A DNA stretch of 30,330 nucleotides from Planococcaceae bacterium UBA3378 (GTDB lineage Bacteria > Bacillota > Bacilli > Bacillales_A > Planococcaceae): assembly GCA_002359075.1 (NCBI GenBank), contig DEQA01000205.1, forward strand, positions 23,163-53,492, given 5' to 3'. Each line of letters begins with the position of its first letter. Positions within the stretch are counted from its first letter, which is position 1. The position numbers and the translations under genes were made by a program. The notes beneath the pieces are model-generated. The model worked only from the letters and a program-made list of their open reading frames with translations. It had not been told where the DNA came from and ran no database searches. Below are positions 17,215 to 24,794 of this stretch, one piece after another.

Positions 17215-17238
17215 CGACATATCGTATATGTCGTTTTT
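17215..17238 (+). terminator. intrinsic terminator after the DUF2642 gene
   Basis: An 8-bp stem, CGACATAT / ATATGTCG with a CGT loop, followed by TTTTT. The preceding 17113-17214 contains only a short GCTG / CAGC hairpin (17181-17197) and no supported gene. Confidence 0.7.
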
Positions 17239-17321
17239 GCCTTCACCTGAACCTCTGAATCTAGATATAAGTGTGCCGGGATATCATGAATAAACATTAC
17301 GTATAAGCATCTTCGTGTTGT

Positions 17322-17330
17322 CATATGTTA
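17322..17330 (+). promoter_or_regulatory. possible sporulation -10 ahead of the catalase gene
   Basis: CATATGTTA fits CATAnnnTA, the sigma-K -10 form, and lies 26 bases before the ATG. The matching AC is 21 rather than 16-17 bases upstream, so this is weak. Confidence 0.25.
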
Positions 17331-17355
17331 CAAAAGACAAAACGGAGGTGTTTTT

Positions 17356-18249
17356 ATGTTTCAACGTGTCAATCGCCTGGCAATCGAGCTGCCGAATGTC
17401 GAATATGGCGATGCCAATGCGGCAAGTGCCGTCCAGGAGCTGTTGGGCGGAAAATTTGGGGAAATGTCGACACTGAATAATTATATGTATCAATCATTTA
17501 ACTTCCGTGGAAAAAAGAAGCTAAAACCATTCTATGATTTAGTTGCCAGTATTACGGCAGAGGAATTCGGCCATGTGGAGCTTGTTGCAACGACTATTAA
17601 TCTTTTGAATAAAGGGAATTCCTTCGCAGCGCCCCCTGATTTAAGCCCGCTGCAAAATGCTAAAAACATGCGGAATACCCAGAGCTTTATCGCAGCTGCC
17701 CAAGCATCAATGCCTGTCGACTCTATGGGGAAACCATGGAACGGAGAGTATGTATTTACAAGTGGTAATCTGGTCCTTGATCTCCTGCATAATTTCTTCC
17801 TGGAGTGCGGTGCCCGAACACATAAAATGCGTGTATATGAAATGACGGACCACCCGGTGGCACGGGAAATGATCGGCTATTTACTTGTACGAGGCGGTAC
17901 ACATATTGTGGCATATGCAAAGGCGCTTGAAATGGCTACTGGTGTAGATGTAACAAGGATGCTTCCTATTCCGAATCTGGATAATCGGGTATTTGACGCA
18001 GCCCGTAAATATGAAGACCGCGGCGATGGCAATGTTTTATTTACGTGGAATTATGTTGGAGACTATGAAGGCATCAAACAAATTTGGAAAGGCCCGCATC
18101 CGACGACAAACGAGCCGCTCGTTGTAGTAGAGGGAATGCCTAAGGGAGGGAAAGTACCTGATTTGGATGAACTTCCTGAGGAGTTTGCCCCGGGTATTGG
18201 ACCGGATGAGTTCCAAATGATTGCAAAGAGGTTGTTGTCAAATATGTAA
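17356..18249 (+). CDS. manganese catalase (non-heme)
   Basis: 297 residues, the standard length for dimanganese catalases, which split hydrogen peroxide to water and oxygen. All five metal ligands can be placed: E36 (KFGEMS), E70 and H73 (EEFGHVEL), E150 (FFLECGAR) and H183 (RGGTHIVAY). The C-terminal region is long, as in YdbD-type enzymes, rather than short as in coat protein CotJC. ACGGAGGTG is an excellent ribosome site. It is monocistronic with its own terminator. Its position beside a DUF2642 gene and a sporulation-like -10 suggests a spore-associated role, but this is inference. Confidence 0.92.
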   Translation: MFQRVNRLAIELPNVEYGDANAASAVQELLGGKFGEMSTLNNYMYQSFNFRGKKKLKPFYDLVASITAEEFGHVELVATTINLLNKGNSFAAPPDLSPLQNAKNMRNTQSFIAAAQASMPVDSMGKPWNGEYVFTSGNLVLDLLHNFFLECGARTHKMRVYEMTDHPVAREMIGYLLVRGGTHIVAYAKALEMATGVDVTRMLPIPNLDNRVFDAARKYEDRGDGNVLFTWNYVGDYEGIKQIWKGPHPTTNEPLVVVEGMPKGGKVPDLDELPEEFAPGIGPDEFQMIAKRLLSNM

Positions 18250-18280
18250 AGGGCATGCTAAGTTAGCATGCCCTTTTTTT
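18248..18280. terminator. shared terminator between the catalase and amidase genes
   Basis: A perfect stem, AAAGGGCATGCTA / TAGCATGCCCTTT, with seven T on the plus strand. The last bases overlap the amidase stop codon, so the same hairpin can end the minus-strand transcript, with a weaker U-run (TTTACAT). Confidence 0.88.
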
Positions 18281-19820
18281 ATAATTGGGAATCAAAATAG
18301 CTGAGAAGTCCCTCATAAATACCAAGTGTTGCCTGTTCACGGTAATAGTCTGTCGTGATGGCCCGTTCTTCACTTGGATTACTTAAAAAGCCTAATTCTA
18401 TTAAAATAGCTTTTTGACGGTTTTCACGTAATACAAGATAATTTCCCGGCTGGACACCTCGGTCACGCAGGGATACCTTCTTAGCAAGTTTCGCATGGAC
18501 GTACTCTGCCAGCTCCTGCTGGTTGCTGTTTAAATAGTAGGTTGTAACTCCCGAAACTGCGCTATTTATTGTTGCATCGTAATGAAGGCTGATAAAAGCA
18601 TCTGCCTCTACTTGGTGAGAGATGGCAACTCGCTTACGAAGGTCGACATATACGTCAGATTCCCTTGTCATAACAACGTTAGCCCCGGCTGCCCGAAGCT
18701 TCGACTTCAGCAGCTCAGCGGTTTTTAATGTAATGACTTTTTCAGCCGTCCCTCTGCTGCCGGTCGTTCCATGGTCATTTCCGCCGTGTCCCGGATCAAT
18801 GACGATGGTTACTCCTTTGAGTGTCCCTTTTTTCCTTTCGGACGATGTTTTTTTAACTGCCGAGGATTGCTGTTCTGCATCCGTCTTGGAAACTACCCAA
18901 TTCGCCACATAAGCCGTTTTGTTTCCACTTACAGAAACTTTATACCAGTCACCTTGCTCTTCAAGTATGCGGTATGTTTCACCGGCATTTGCTCGGTGGA
19001 CGATCGCAGCGGATGTGGAAGCCTCTTCGCGAAGGTTTGTCCCTTCATAGATGATTGTGACACTTTCATCGGATGATGAGGCTTTCGATGTGGATTCGGA
19101 TGCTTGTTCGCCGAAGGAACCGTAAAATTTATAAATCCAGCCATCCGTATTGTTTTTATATTGGATATGAACCCAGTTATTCGACTGTTCCAATACTTTG
19201 AACTGCTCTCCACGGTAAGCGACACCGACGCGCTTAGATGTTAAATCCGCTTTCTTTCGCACATTCACTCCATCTACTGTTACAGTAAAGAGATTCCCTT
19301 CACTCGGTGCTTCTGCTATTGCCTCTGCTGCAGCTTTTGAAAGCTCCTTTACCGTTACATATTGGCTGGATACCCATCCTGTCGTCGTGCCGTAACGAAT
19401 TTGAATCCAATCATTTTGTGACTTTATGTATACAGCTTCATTACCTGAGGACAATTGAGTCAGTACAGTCGAGGAAAGGGAAGGCTCTGCCCGTACATTT
19501 AAATGTTCGACTTGAGAGATAATAACTTTTTGCTCCTGTTTGCTTTCCGTTTGTACGTTTGCTTTTGTCATCCAGCCAGCGATCCAGCCCTCTGTATTTC
19601 CGGCCTTGACGTGGATCCAATCTCCTTCATGTTCTATTGTCGACACAGTATCCCCTTCTTTTAGCTTTAAAAGAATAGGGTAGGATAACCCTGGTCCTTC
19701 ACGAAGATTTAACACTTCTGCAGTAACGACTAAGTCATCTCCTGCAGCATTGGAAGTAGTAGGCAATGCAATGGAAAAGATCAGCATACATACGATAATA
19801 ATCTGGCATGCTTGTCTCAT
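18279..19820 (-). CDS. secreted N-acetylmuramoyl-L-alanine amidase with four SH3b domains (YrvJ-like)
   Basis: 513 residues. The signal peptide (1-26, ending TTSNAAG) is followed by four bacterial SH3 wall-binding repeats at about 31-87, 97-157, 177-235 and 252-312, each with an LNLREGP/VNVRKKA-type strand and a GW-type end. The Amidase_3 domain is at about 337-510. Its zinc and catalytic residues are present: H345 (IDPGHGG), E360, H413 (SLHYDA) and E475 (IELGFLSN). It cleaves the bond between MurNAc and L-Ala in peptidoglycan. A strong AAAGGAGG precedes the ATG. B. subtilis yrvJ sits at the same place between dtd and hisS. The gene faces the rest of the region here. Confidence 0.93.
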   Translation of the reverse strand: MRQACQIIIVCMLIFSIALPTTSNAAGDDLVVTAEVLNLREGPGLSYPILLKLKEGDTVSTIEHEGDWIHVKAGNTEGWIAGWMTKANVQTESKQEQKVIISQVEHLNVRAEPSLSSTVLTQLSSGNEAVYIKSQNDWIQIRYGTTTGWVSSQYVTVKELSKAAAEAIAEAPSEGNLFTVTVDGVNVRKKADLTSKRVGVAYRGEQFKVLEQSNNWVHIQYKNNTDGWIYKFYGSFGEQASESTSKASSSDESVTIIYEGTNLREEASTSAAIVHRANAGETYRILEEQGDWYKVSVSGNKTAYVANWVVSKTDAEQQSSAVKKTSSERKKGTLKGVTIVIDPGHGGNDHGTTGSRGTAEKVITLKTAELLKSKLRAAGANVVMTRESDVYVDLRKRVAISHQVEADAFISLHYDATINSAVSGVTTYYLNSNQQELAEYVHAKLAKKVSLRDRGVQPGNYLVLRENRQKAILIELGFLSNPSEERAITTDYYREQATLGIYEGLLSYFDSQL

Positions 19821-19979
19821 TTTTGCTGGCCTCCTTTCAACATAATTTAAATAGTGTTTGTCGAATTGGGCTACTCCTATTGTAAAAGCAAGTATGTATT
19901 AAAATCTACAGTTATTTTAGCCGAAAAGAAATAATAGGAGATATGTGCTAAAGGAAAAGAGACCCGTATGCTCGATTTG

Positions 19980-20037
19980 TGACAAATGAGGCATGCCTTA
20001 TTAAAAAATAGTTGACAAGACAGGTATGCCACATTAA
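19980..20037 (+). repeat. 25-bp element duplicated at a 33-bp pitch upstream of hisS
   Basis: The pattern TGACAA-N3-AGGYATGCC-N2-ATTAA occurs at 19980-20004 and again at 20013-20037, exactly 33 bp apart. The first core is the full palindrome GGCATGCC; the second is GGTATGCC. The second copy contains most of the hisS -35 box and its spacer. This looks like a duplicated operator or promoter half. Confidence 0.6.
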
Positions 20038-20050
20038 GATTATGTATAAT
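20012..20050 (+). promoter_or_regulatory. sigma-A promoter of the hisS-aspS operon
   Basis: TTGACA (20012-20017), 17 bases, TAAGAT (20035-20040). A perfect TATAAT follows at 20045-20050, but 27 bases from that -35 and without its own. Either could place the start near 20047-20057, just ahead of T-box stem I. Confidence 0.5.
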
Positions 20051-20054
20051 CTGA

Positions 20055-20318
20055 AATGAAACGCTGTTGATCAAGCAAGTAGTAAATACCGATGCTGATA
20101 AGAGAGGGAAAATCATGGGCTGAAAGTTTTCCTGCAGTATGTATGATACGAATAACACTTGGGAGGCTTTTTCCTGAAAAACAAACGTTTAGTAGGGAAA
20201 GACGGAATCGGCCGTTATCCGATTACGAGGTGGATGCCATAGTGCATCAACTAGGGTGGAACCGCGGAAGTTACAGCTTTCGTCCCTTGCTATTAGCAGG
20301 GGACGGGGGCTTTTTTTA
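20055..20318 (+). ncRNA. T-box leader (tRNA-sensing riboswitch) of hisS-aspS
   Basis: The 14-base T-box AGGGTGGAACCGCG is at 20253-20266, and the antiterminator partner CGTCCC is at 20281-20286. Stem I shows a UCAAG / CUUGG base helix (20071-20075 with 20158-20162), AGTA (20079/20080-20084), AGAGAG (20101-20106) and a GGAAAA / TTTTCC apical stem (20107-20131). A stem III-like hairpin GATGC / GCATC lies at 20233-20247. Uncharged tRNA should favour the antiterminator and allow hisS-aspS transcription. The 3' side of the specifier loop reads GAATAACACTT: structure favours AAC, context favours the overlapping CAC (His). The acceptor bulge is UGGA. Confidence 0.92.
20275..20317 (+). terminator. 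T-box regulated terminator
   Basis: AGCTTTCGTCCCTTGCT pairs with 20295-20311 (several U-G pairs) around an ATT loop, then seven T. Its 5' arm contains the CGTCCC that also pairs with the T-box, so the two structures exclude each other. Confidence 0.88.
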
Positions 20319-20387
20319 TTTTTGCGATAGGAAGAACCATGCATGTAAATGAAAAGTTATAGGAAACCAAGAGAGGAAGTGGAAGTC

Positions 20388-21653
20388 ATGAGTTTTAAAG
20401 TACCTCGTGGAACACAGGATATTTTACCTGGTCAATCAGAGAAATGGCAGCAAGTAGAAAAGGTGCTACGCGACCTAAGTCATGTTTACCGCTATAAGGA
20501 AATTCGCACGCCGATTTTTGAATCGACAGAATTATTTCAGCGCGGTGTAGGGGATACAACTGATATCGTTCAAAAGGAAATGTATACATTTACCGATCGC
20601 GGCGGACGTTCGTTGACATTGCGCCCTGAAGGCACAGCATCTGCAGTGCGTGCCTATGTAGAGCACAAAATGTTCGGGCAGCCGGACCAGCCTGTTAAGC
20701 TATCCTATATCGGGCCGATGTTCCGCTATGAACGTCAGCAGGCAGGACGATACCGCCAATTTGTACAATTTGGCGTAGAGGCAATCGGTTCAGCAGACCC
20801 TGCGATCGATGCAGAAGTGATTTCCTTTGCTATGAATATTTATAAAAAGGCCGGCCTGAAGGATTTAAAATTAGTGATCAATTCTCTAGGGGATAAAGAA
20901 ACACGGGATGCACATCGTACGGCGCTTATTAATCACTTTGAGCCGTCCATCGGTGAATTTTGCTCAGATTGCCAAAAGCGGCTCGAAAAAAACCCGCTGC
21001 GCATTCTAGATTGCAAGGTAGACCGTGAACATCCGTTAATGGCAGATGCTCCTGCTTTAACAGACTATTTGACAGAGTATTCGGCGGCATACTTTACAAA
21101 AGTAAAGGAATATTTAGACCGTTTAAACATTCCTTATGAAGTGGATCCGAATCTTGTACGCGGACTTGATTATTACAATCACACAGCTTTTGAAATTATG
21201 TCTACTGCTTCAGGCTTCGGGGCGATTACAACACTGTGCGGCGGTGGCCGCTACAATGGTCTTGTAGAAGATATCGGCGGGCCGGATGCACCGGGTATTG
21301 GATTTGCCCTTTCTATCGAACGTCTTCTATTGGCTCTTGAAGCTGAAGGCGTCGCGCTGGAGGAACAGGATCAGCTTGATATGTATGTCGTTGTCATGGG
21401 AGAGGCGGCAAAAGCAAAAGCAGTTGAGCTTGTTAGTGAATTCCGGGCAAACGGTATTTCCGCGGATATGGATTATGCCGATCGGAAGATGAAAGCCCAA
21501 ATGAAAACGGCTGACCGCCAAGGAGCTAAATATGTCATCGTTCTTGGAGAGACAGAGCTTGAGGAGCAGGCAGTCAATGTGAAGGAAATGGAAACAGGCA
21601 ATCAAGAGAAGGTAGCCTTTACTGAACTTGTGAATTTCGTATTACAAAAATAG
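20388..21653 (+). CDS. hisS: histidyl-tRNA synthetase
   Basis: 421 residues, normal class II HisRS. It charges tRNA-His. Motifs are the N-terminal PRGTQDILP, motif 2 RYERQQAGRYRQF, the histidine signature LVRGLDYYNHTAFE, GGGRYNGLVED, and motif 3 GIGFALSIERLLL, followed by the C-terminal anticodon-binding domain. ATG 20388 is chosen because it begins the conserved MSFKVPRGTQD and has GAGAGGAAG ahead; an in-frame ATG at 20349 lies upstream of that site. Expression is under the T-box leader; aspS follows 27 bases later in the same operon. Confidence 0.97.
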   Translation: MSFKVPRGTQDILPGQSEKWQQVEKVLRDLSHVYRYKEIRTPIFESTELFQRGVGDTTDIVQKEMYTFTDRGGRSLTLRPEGTASAVRAYVEHKMFGQPDQPVKLSYIGPMFRYERQQAGRYRQFVQFGVEAIGSADPAIDAEVISFAMNIYKKAGLKDLKLVINSLGDKETRDAHRTALINHFEPSIGEFCSDCQKRLEKNPLRILDCKVDREHPLMADAPALTDYLTEYSAAYFTKVKEYLDRLNIPYEVDPNLVRGLDYYNHTAFEIMSTASGFGAITTLCGGGRYNGLVEDIGGPDAPGIGFALSIERLLLALEAEGVALEEQDQLDMYVVVMGEAAKAKAVELVSEFRANGISADMDYADRKMKAQMKTADRQGAKYVIVLGETELEEQAVNVKEMETGNQEKVAFTELVNFVLQK

Positions 21654-21680
21654 ATGGAATGAAGTTGGAGGAATGACAAA

Positions 21681-23453
21681 ATGGCACAACGTACACATGC
21701 CTGTGGTGAGGTAACAGCTGCTCAACAGGGTGAGCAAATCGTATTAAAAGGTTGGGTACAAAAACGTCGTGATTTAGGCGGTTTAATTTTCGTTGATATG
21801 CGCGACCGGACTGGGATTATTCAAGTTGTATTCGGCGATCATGCAAAGGATGCGCTAGAGGTAGCCGAAAAGATCCGCAGCGAATATGTTATTGAAGTAA
21901 CAGGGACAGTAGTCTTACGGGATGCTTCACAGATCAACAGCAATATTAAAACAGGGGAAATTGAAGTTTTAGCAGATACATTAACAATTATTAATGAAGC
22001 GAAAAACCCGCCATTTGCCATTGAAGATAAAGTGGAAGTGTCGGAAGATTTACGCTTGAAATACCGCTATTTGGATCTTCGCCGCCCGGTAATGTTCGAT
22101 ACATTTAAAATGCGTTCAGATGTAACAGTCACAATTCGTAACTTCTTACAGCAAGAAGGCTTCCTGGAAGTGGAAACACCGATTTTAACAAAATCGACAC
22201 CTGAAGGAGCGCGTGACTATCTAGTACCATCCCGTGTGCACGAAGGTGAATTTTACGCATTGCCGCAGTCTCCGCAGCTATTCAAACAGCTGCTGATGGT
22301 ATCCGGTTTCGAGAAATACTTCCAAATTGCACGCTGTTTCCGTGATGAAGACTTACGTGCAGACCGTCAGCCGGAATTTACACAGGTTGATATCGAAACA
22401 TCCTTCATGTCAATGGACGAAATTATTGAAATGAACGAGCGTTTGATCCAAGCGGTAATGAAGCAAGTAAAAGGCATTGAAGTAGAAGCGCCGTTCCAAC
22501 GAATGAGCTATCAGGAAGCGATGGCCCGCTACGGTTCGGATAAGCCGGATGTACGCTTTGGTTTAGAGCTTGTACAGCTTTCTGATATCGTGAAAGATTC
22601 AAGTTTTAAAGTATTCTCAGGTGCTATTGAAAATGGCGGAGAAGTTAAGGCAATCAATGTAAAAGGTGCTGCTGATAAGTTCTCACGTAAGGATATTGAT
22701 GCACTAGGCGAATTTGTAGCCATTTACAAGGCAAAAGGTTTAGCATGGCTGAAAGTAACGGAAGAAGGCCTGAACGGTCCGATTGCGAAATTCTTTGAAG
22801 GTGAAATGGCTGATAAGCTAATTGAGCGTACAGATGCTAAAGCCGGGGACTTACTGCTATTTGGTGCCGACCAAGCAAACGTAGTTGCAGATGCATTAGG
22901 CGCACTTCGTCTGAAGCTTGGAAAAGAGCTTGGCTTGATTGATGAGTCCAAGTTTGCGTTCCTATGGATTGTAGATTGGCCATTATTCGAATATGACGAA
23001 GAAGAGGGACGCTACTATGCAGCGCACCACCCATTCACACGTCCGTTTGATGAAGATATCGAGCTAATGGATACAAATCCTGCAGCCGTTCGTGCACAGG
23101 CGTATGATATTGTGCTAAATGGTTATGAGCTTGGCGGCGGTTCATTGCGTATTTATGAGCCGGAATTACAAAACAAAATGTTTAAGCTACTAGGCTTTAC
23201 AGAAGAGGAAGCACATGAGCAGTTCGGCTTCTTATTGGAGGCGTTTGAATACGGTGTTCCGCCACACGGTGGTTTAGCGTTTGGTCTTGACCGTTTCGTT
23301 ATGCTACTAGCTGGCCGCACAAACTTGCGCGATACAATTGCTTTCCCGAAAACGGCAACAGCAAGCTGTCTATTAACATCAGCTCCATCCGCTGTAGCAG
23401 ATGCACAATTGCAGGAGTTGAATTTAGCAGTTACTTCAGTGAAAAAAGACTGA
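21681..23453 (+). CDS. aspS: aspartyl-tRNA synthetase
   Basis: 590 residues, the bacterial-type AspRS. The N-terminal OB-fold anticodon domain includes GWVQKRRDLGGLIFVDMRDRTG-like sequence (residues about 24-45). Motif 2 is ARCFRDEDLRADRQPEFTQ, a bacterial GAD insertion lies in the middle, and motif 3 is GGLAFGLDRFVMLLAG. GGAGG lies ten bases ahead of the ATG. The pairing with hisS under one T-box is usual in Bacillales. Confidence 0.97.
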   Translation: MAQRTHACGEVTAAQQGEQIVLKGWVQKRRDLGGLIFVDMRDRTGIIQVVFGDHAKDALEVAEKIRSEYVIEVTGTVVLRDASQINSNIKTGEIEVLADTLTIINEAKNPPFAIEDKVEVSEDLRLKYRYLDLRRPVMFDTFKMRSDVTVTIRNFLQQEGFLEVETPILTKSTPEGARDYLVPSRVHEGEFYALPQSPQLFKQLLMVSGFEKYFQIARCFRDEDLRADRQPEFTQVDIETSFMSMDEIIEMNERLIQAVMKQVKGIEVEAPFQRMSYQEAMARYGSDKPDVRFGLELVQLSDIVKDSSFKVFSGAIENGGEVKAINVKGAADKFSRKDIDALGEFVAIYKAKGLAWLKVTEEGLNGPIAKFFEGEMADKLIERTDAKAGDLLLFGADQANVVADALGALRLKLGKELGLIDESKFAFLWIVDWPLFEYDEEEGRYYAAHHPFTRPFDEDIELMDTNPAAVRAQAYDIVLNGYELGGGSLRIYEPELQNKMFKLLGFTEEEAHEQFGFLLEAFEYGVPPHGGLAFGLDRFVMLLAGRTNLRDTIAFPKTATASCLLTSAPSAVADAQLQELNLAVTSVKKD

Positions 23454-23464
23454 TCGGTAAAGGG

Positions 23465-23494
23465 CAGGGGCATATAAGTGCCCCTGATTTTTTT
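23465..23494 (+). terminator. intrinsic terminator of hisS-aspS
   Basis: An 8-bp stem, CAGGGGCA / TGCCCCTG with a TATAAG loop, followed by ATTTTTTT. Confidence 0.9.
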
Positions 23495-23634
23495 GTTTAC
23501 CCTACTTGCAAACGGGTATACAATAAGTACCTCCCCAAATGAGGGGTTGGATTTTTGAAGACAAGGGCTATCAGAACATCAAAGAAGAAGTAAATCATGT
23601 CCATTAAAATTTTAGTATTTTAAAAGAATATGAT

Positions 23635-23663
23635 TTGAAAATTCTGATTAATGGTGTTATGAT
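23635..23663 (+). promoter_or_regulatory. sigma-A promoter of the 6S RNA
   Basis: TTGAAA, 17 bases, TATGAT. The predicted start, near 23670, coincides with the outer closing stem of the RNA. The stretch 23495-23634 behind it holds only a short CCCC / GGGG hairpin and a stray TATACAAT; no gene is seen. Confidence 0.65.
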
Positions 23664-23670
23664 AACTGTA

Positions 23671-23870
23671 ATACGGATCCTGAGGTGTTCGTTAAAAAGT
23701 GTTATTTAACAGTTTTGACCGAACAATAAATCGTTGGGAGCCCGATATTTTTCCTGCGGCGAACATGCCCCATTGGAGCGGGACGTTTAATGCAGGAGTG
23801 AGGGCACCCCCCTGCTACAGCGCGGGTTCAAAACGATGTAACATGACGGCACATTCGGGATTCGTCTTAT
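23671..23870 (+). ncRNA. ssrS: 6S RNA (6S-1 / BsrA type)
   Basis: A segment of about 200 nt whose ends close into a 12-bp helix: 23673-23684 (ACGGATCCTGAG) with 23854-23865 (TTCGGGATTCGT), allowing U-G pairs. The interior contains a GTTCG / CGAAC pair, a GTTAAA / TTTAAC hairpin (23691-23712) and a long imperfect arm through GGGAGCCCGA and GCAGGAGTG / CCCCCTGC, as expected of the 6S rod with a central bubble. It has its own promoter and terminator. In B. subtilis bsrA lies between aspS and yrvM (tcdA), exactly as here. 6S RNA binds the sigma-A RNA polymerase holoenzyme in place of promoter DNA. Confidence 0.82.
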
Positions 23871-23882
23871 GCCTTGTCTATT

Positions 23883-23916
23883 ACCCTTCTACAACCGGTA
23901 GAAGGGTTTTAATTTT
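23883..23916 (+). terminator. intrinsic terminator of the 6S RNA transcript
   Basis: A perfect 9-bp stem, ACCCTTCTA / TAGAAGGGT, followed by a T-rich run (TTTTAATTTT). Confidence 0.85.
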
Positions 23917-23917
23917 G

Positions 23918-23946
23918 TTGCAGACAGGAAAGTTAGTGTGTATAAT
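23918..23946 (+). promoter_or_regulatory. sigma-A promoter of tcdA
   Basis: TTGCAG, 17 bases, TATAAT. It begins two bases after the T-run of the 6S terminator and lies 36 bases ahead of the tcdA ATG. Confidence 0.65.
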
Positions 23947-23981
23947 TCCGAGTAGAATAATAATGATTGAGAGGTTGCTAT

Positions 23982-24743
23982 ATGTTACACCAATTTTCCA
24001 GAAACGAATTAGCGATCGGTAAAGAGGGTCTTGAGAAACTCCAAAATACAACAGTAGCTATTTTAGGTGTAGGCGGGGTAGGATCGTTTGCTGCGGAAGC
24101 TTGTGCACGCAGCGGAGTAGGCCGTATTGTATTAGTTGATAAGGATAATGTAGACATTACGAATATAAACCGTCAGCTTGTCGCTTATTTATCCACTGTC
24201 GGCAAATCAAAATCAGCGGTGATGAAAGAGCGAATCGCCGATATTAATCCGGCATGTGAAGTAATCGATATGCATATGTTCTACACAGAAGAAACATATG
24301 AAGATTTCTTTGCACAGGGAATTGATTATGTGATCGATGCATCAGATACGGTTATGTATAAAATTCATATTATGAAAGAATGTCTAAAAAGAGATATTCC
24401 GATTATTTCCAGTATGGGTGCGGCAAATAAAATGGATCCGATGCGTTTTAAAATTGCCGATATTTCAAAAACACATACAGACCCATTAGCGAAAATTATT
24501 CGCACAAAGCTGAAAAAAGAAGGCATTAAGAAAGGTGTTACAGTTGTCTTCTCCGATGAGTCACCGATTGTCGTTCGTCCGGATGTTGTGGAGACTGTCG
24601 GTAATCCGAATGCAGACATCCGCAAGGCAAAAATGCCACCATCTTCGAATGCTTTCGTACCATCAGTAGCAGGCTTAATTGCAGCGAGCTGGGTCATTAA
24701 CCAAATAGTAAAGGATGTAAAAATTACACGCGTCCAAGACTAA
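23982..24743 (+). CDS. tcdA: tRNA threonylcarbamoyladenosine dehydratase (TcdA/YrvM)
   Basis: 253 residues of the E1-like ThiF/MoeB fold. It cyclises t6A-37 of ANN-decoding tRNAs to ct6A using ATP. The nucleotide-binding loop is GVGGVGSFAAEACARSG, followed by LVDKDNVDITNINRQL, and the catalytic region is IISSMGAANKMDP. The ATG at 23982 follows AGAGGT and gives MLHQFSRNELAIG, the conserved N-terminus; a TTG 15 bases upstream would place the ribosome site inside the gene. Same neighbour order (aspS, 6S RNA, yrvM) as in B. subtilis. Confidence 0.95.
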   Translation: MLHQFSRNELAIGKEGLEKLQNTTVAILGVGGVGSFAAEACARSGVGRIVLVDKDNVDITNINRQLVAYLSTVGKSKSAVMKERIADINPACEVIDMHMFYTEETYEDFFAQGIDYVIDASDTVMYKIHIMKECLKRDIPIISSMGAANKMDPMRFKIADISKTHTDPLAKIIRTKLKKEGIKKGVTVVFSDESPIVVRPDVVETVGNPNADIRKAKMPPSSNAFVPSVAGLIAASWVINQIVKDVKITRVQD

Positions 24744-24744
24744 A

Positions 24745-24792
24745 AAAAGCCCTGTAACGGCCGGCAGCAATGCTACCAGTTACAGGGCTTTT
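24745..24792. terminator. bidirectional terminator between tcdA and the chemoreceptor gene
   Basis: A perfect 14-bp stem, AAAAGCCCTGTAAC / GTTACAGGGCTTTT, with a 20-base loop. A and T runs flank both sides, so it can serve both converging genes. Confidence 0.9.
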
Positions 24793-24794
24793 GT

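Noticed and set aside
17042..17293. 83-codon plus-strand ORF after the DUF2642 gene
   Set aside because: It begins inside that gene in another frame, crosses the terminator at 17215-17238 and has no ribosome site.
19877..20158. 93-codon minus-strand ORF between the amidase and hisS
   Set aside because: It crosses the duplicated element, the hisS promoter and T-box stem I; no ribosome site and no family resemblance.
20092..20352. 86-codon plus-strand ORF upstream of hisS
   Set aside because: It lies entirely in the T-box leader and reads through its terminator.
23699..24022. 107-codon plus-strand ORF
   Set aside because: It runs through the 6S RNA, its terminator and the tcdA promoter and start; composition is not protein-like.
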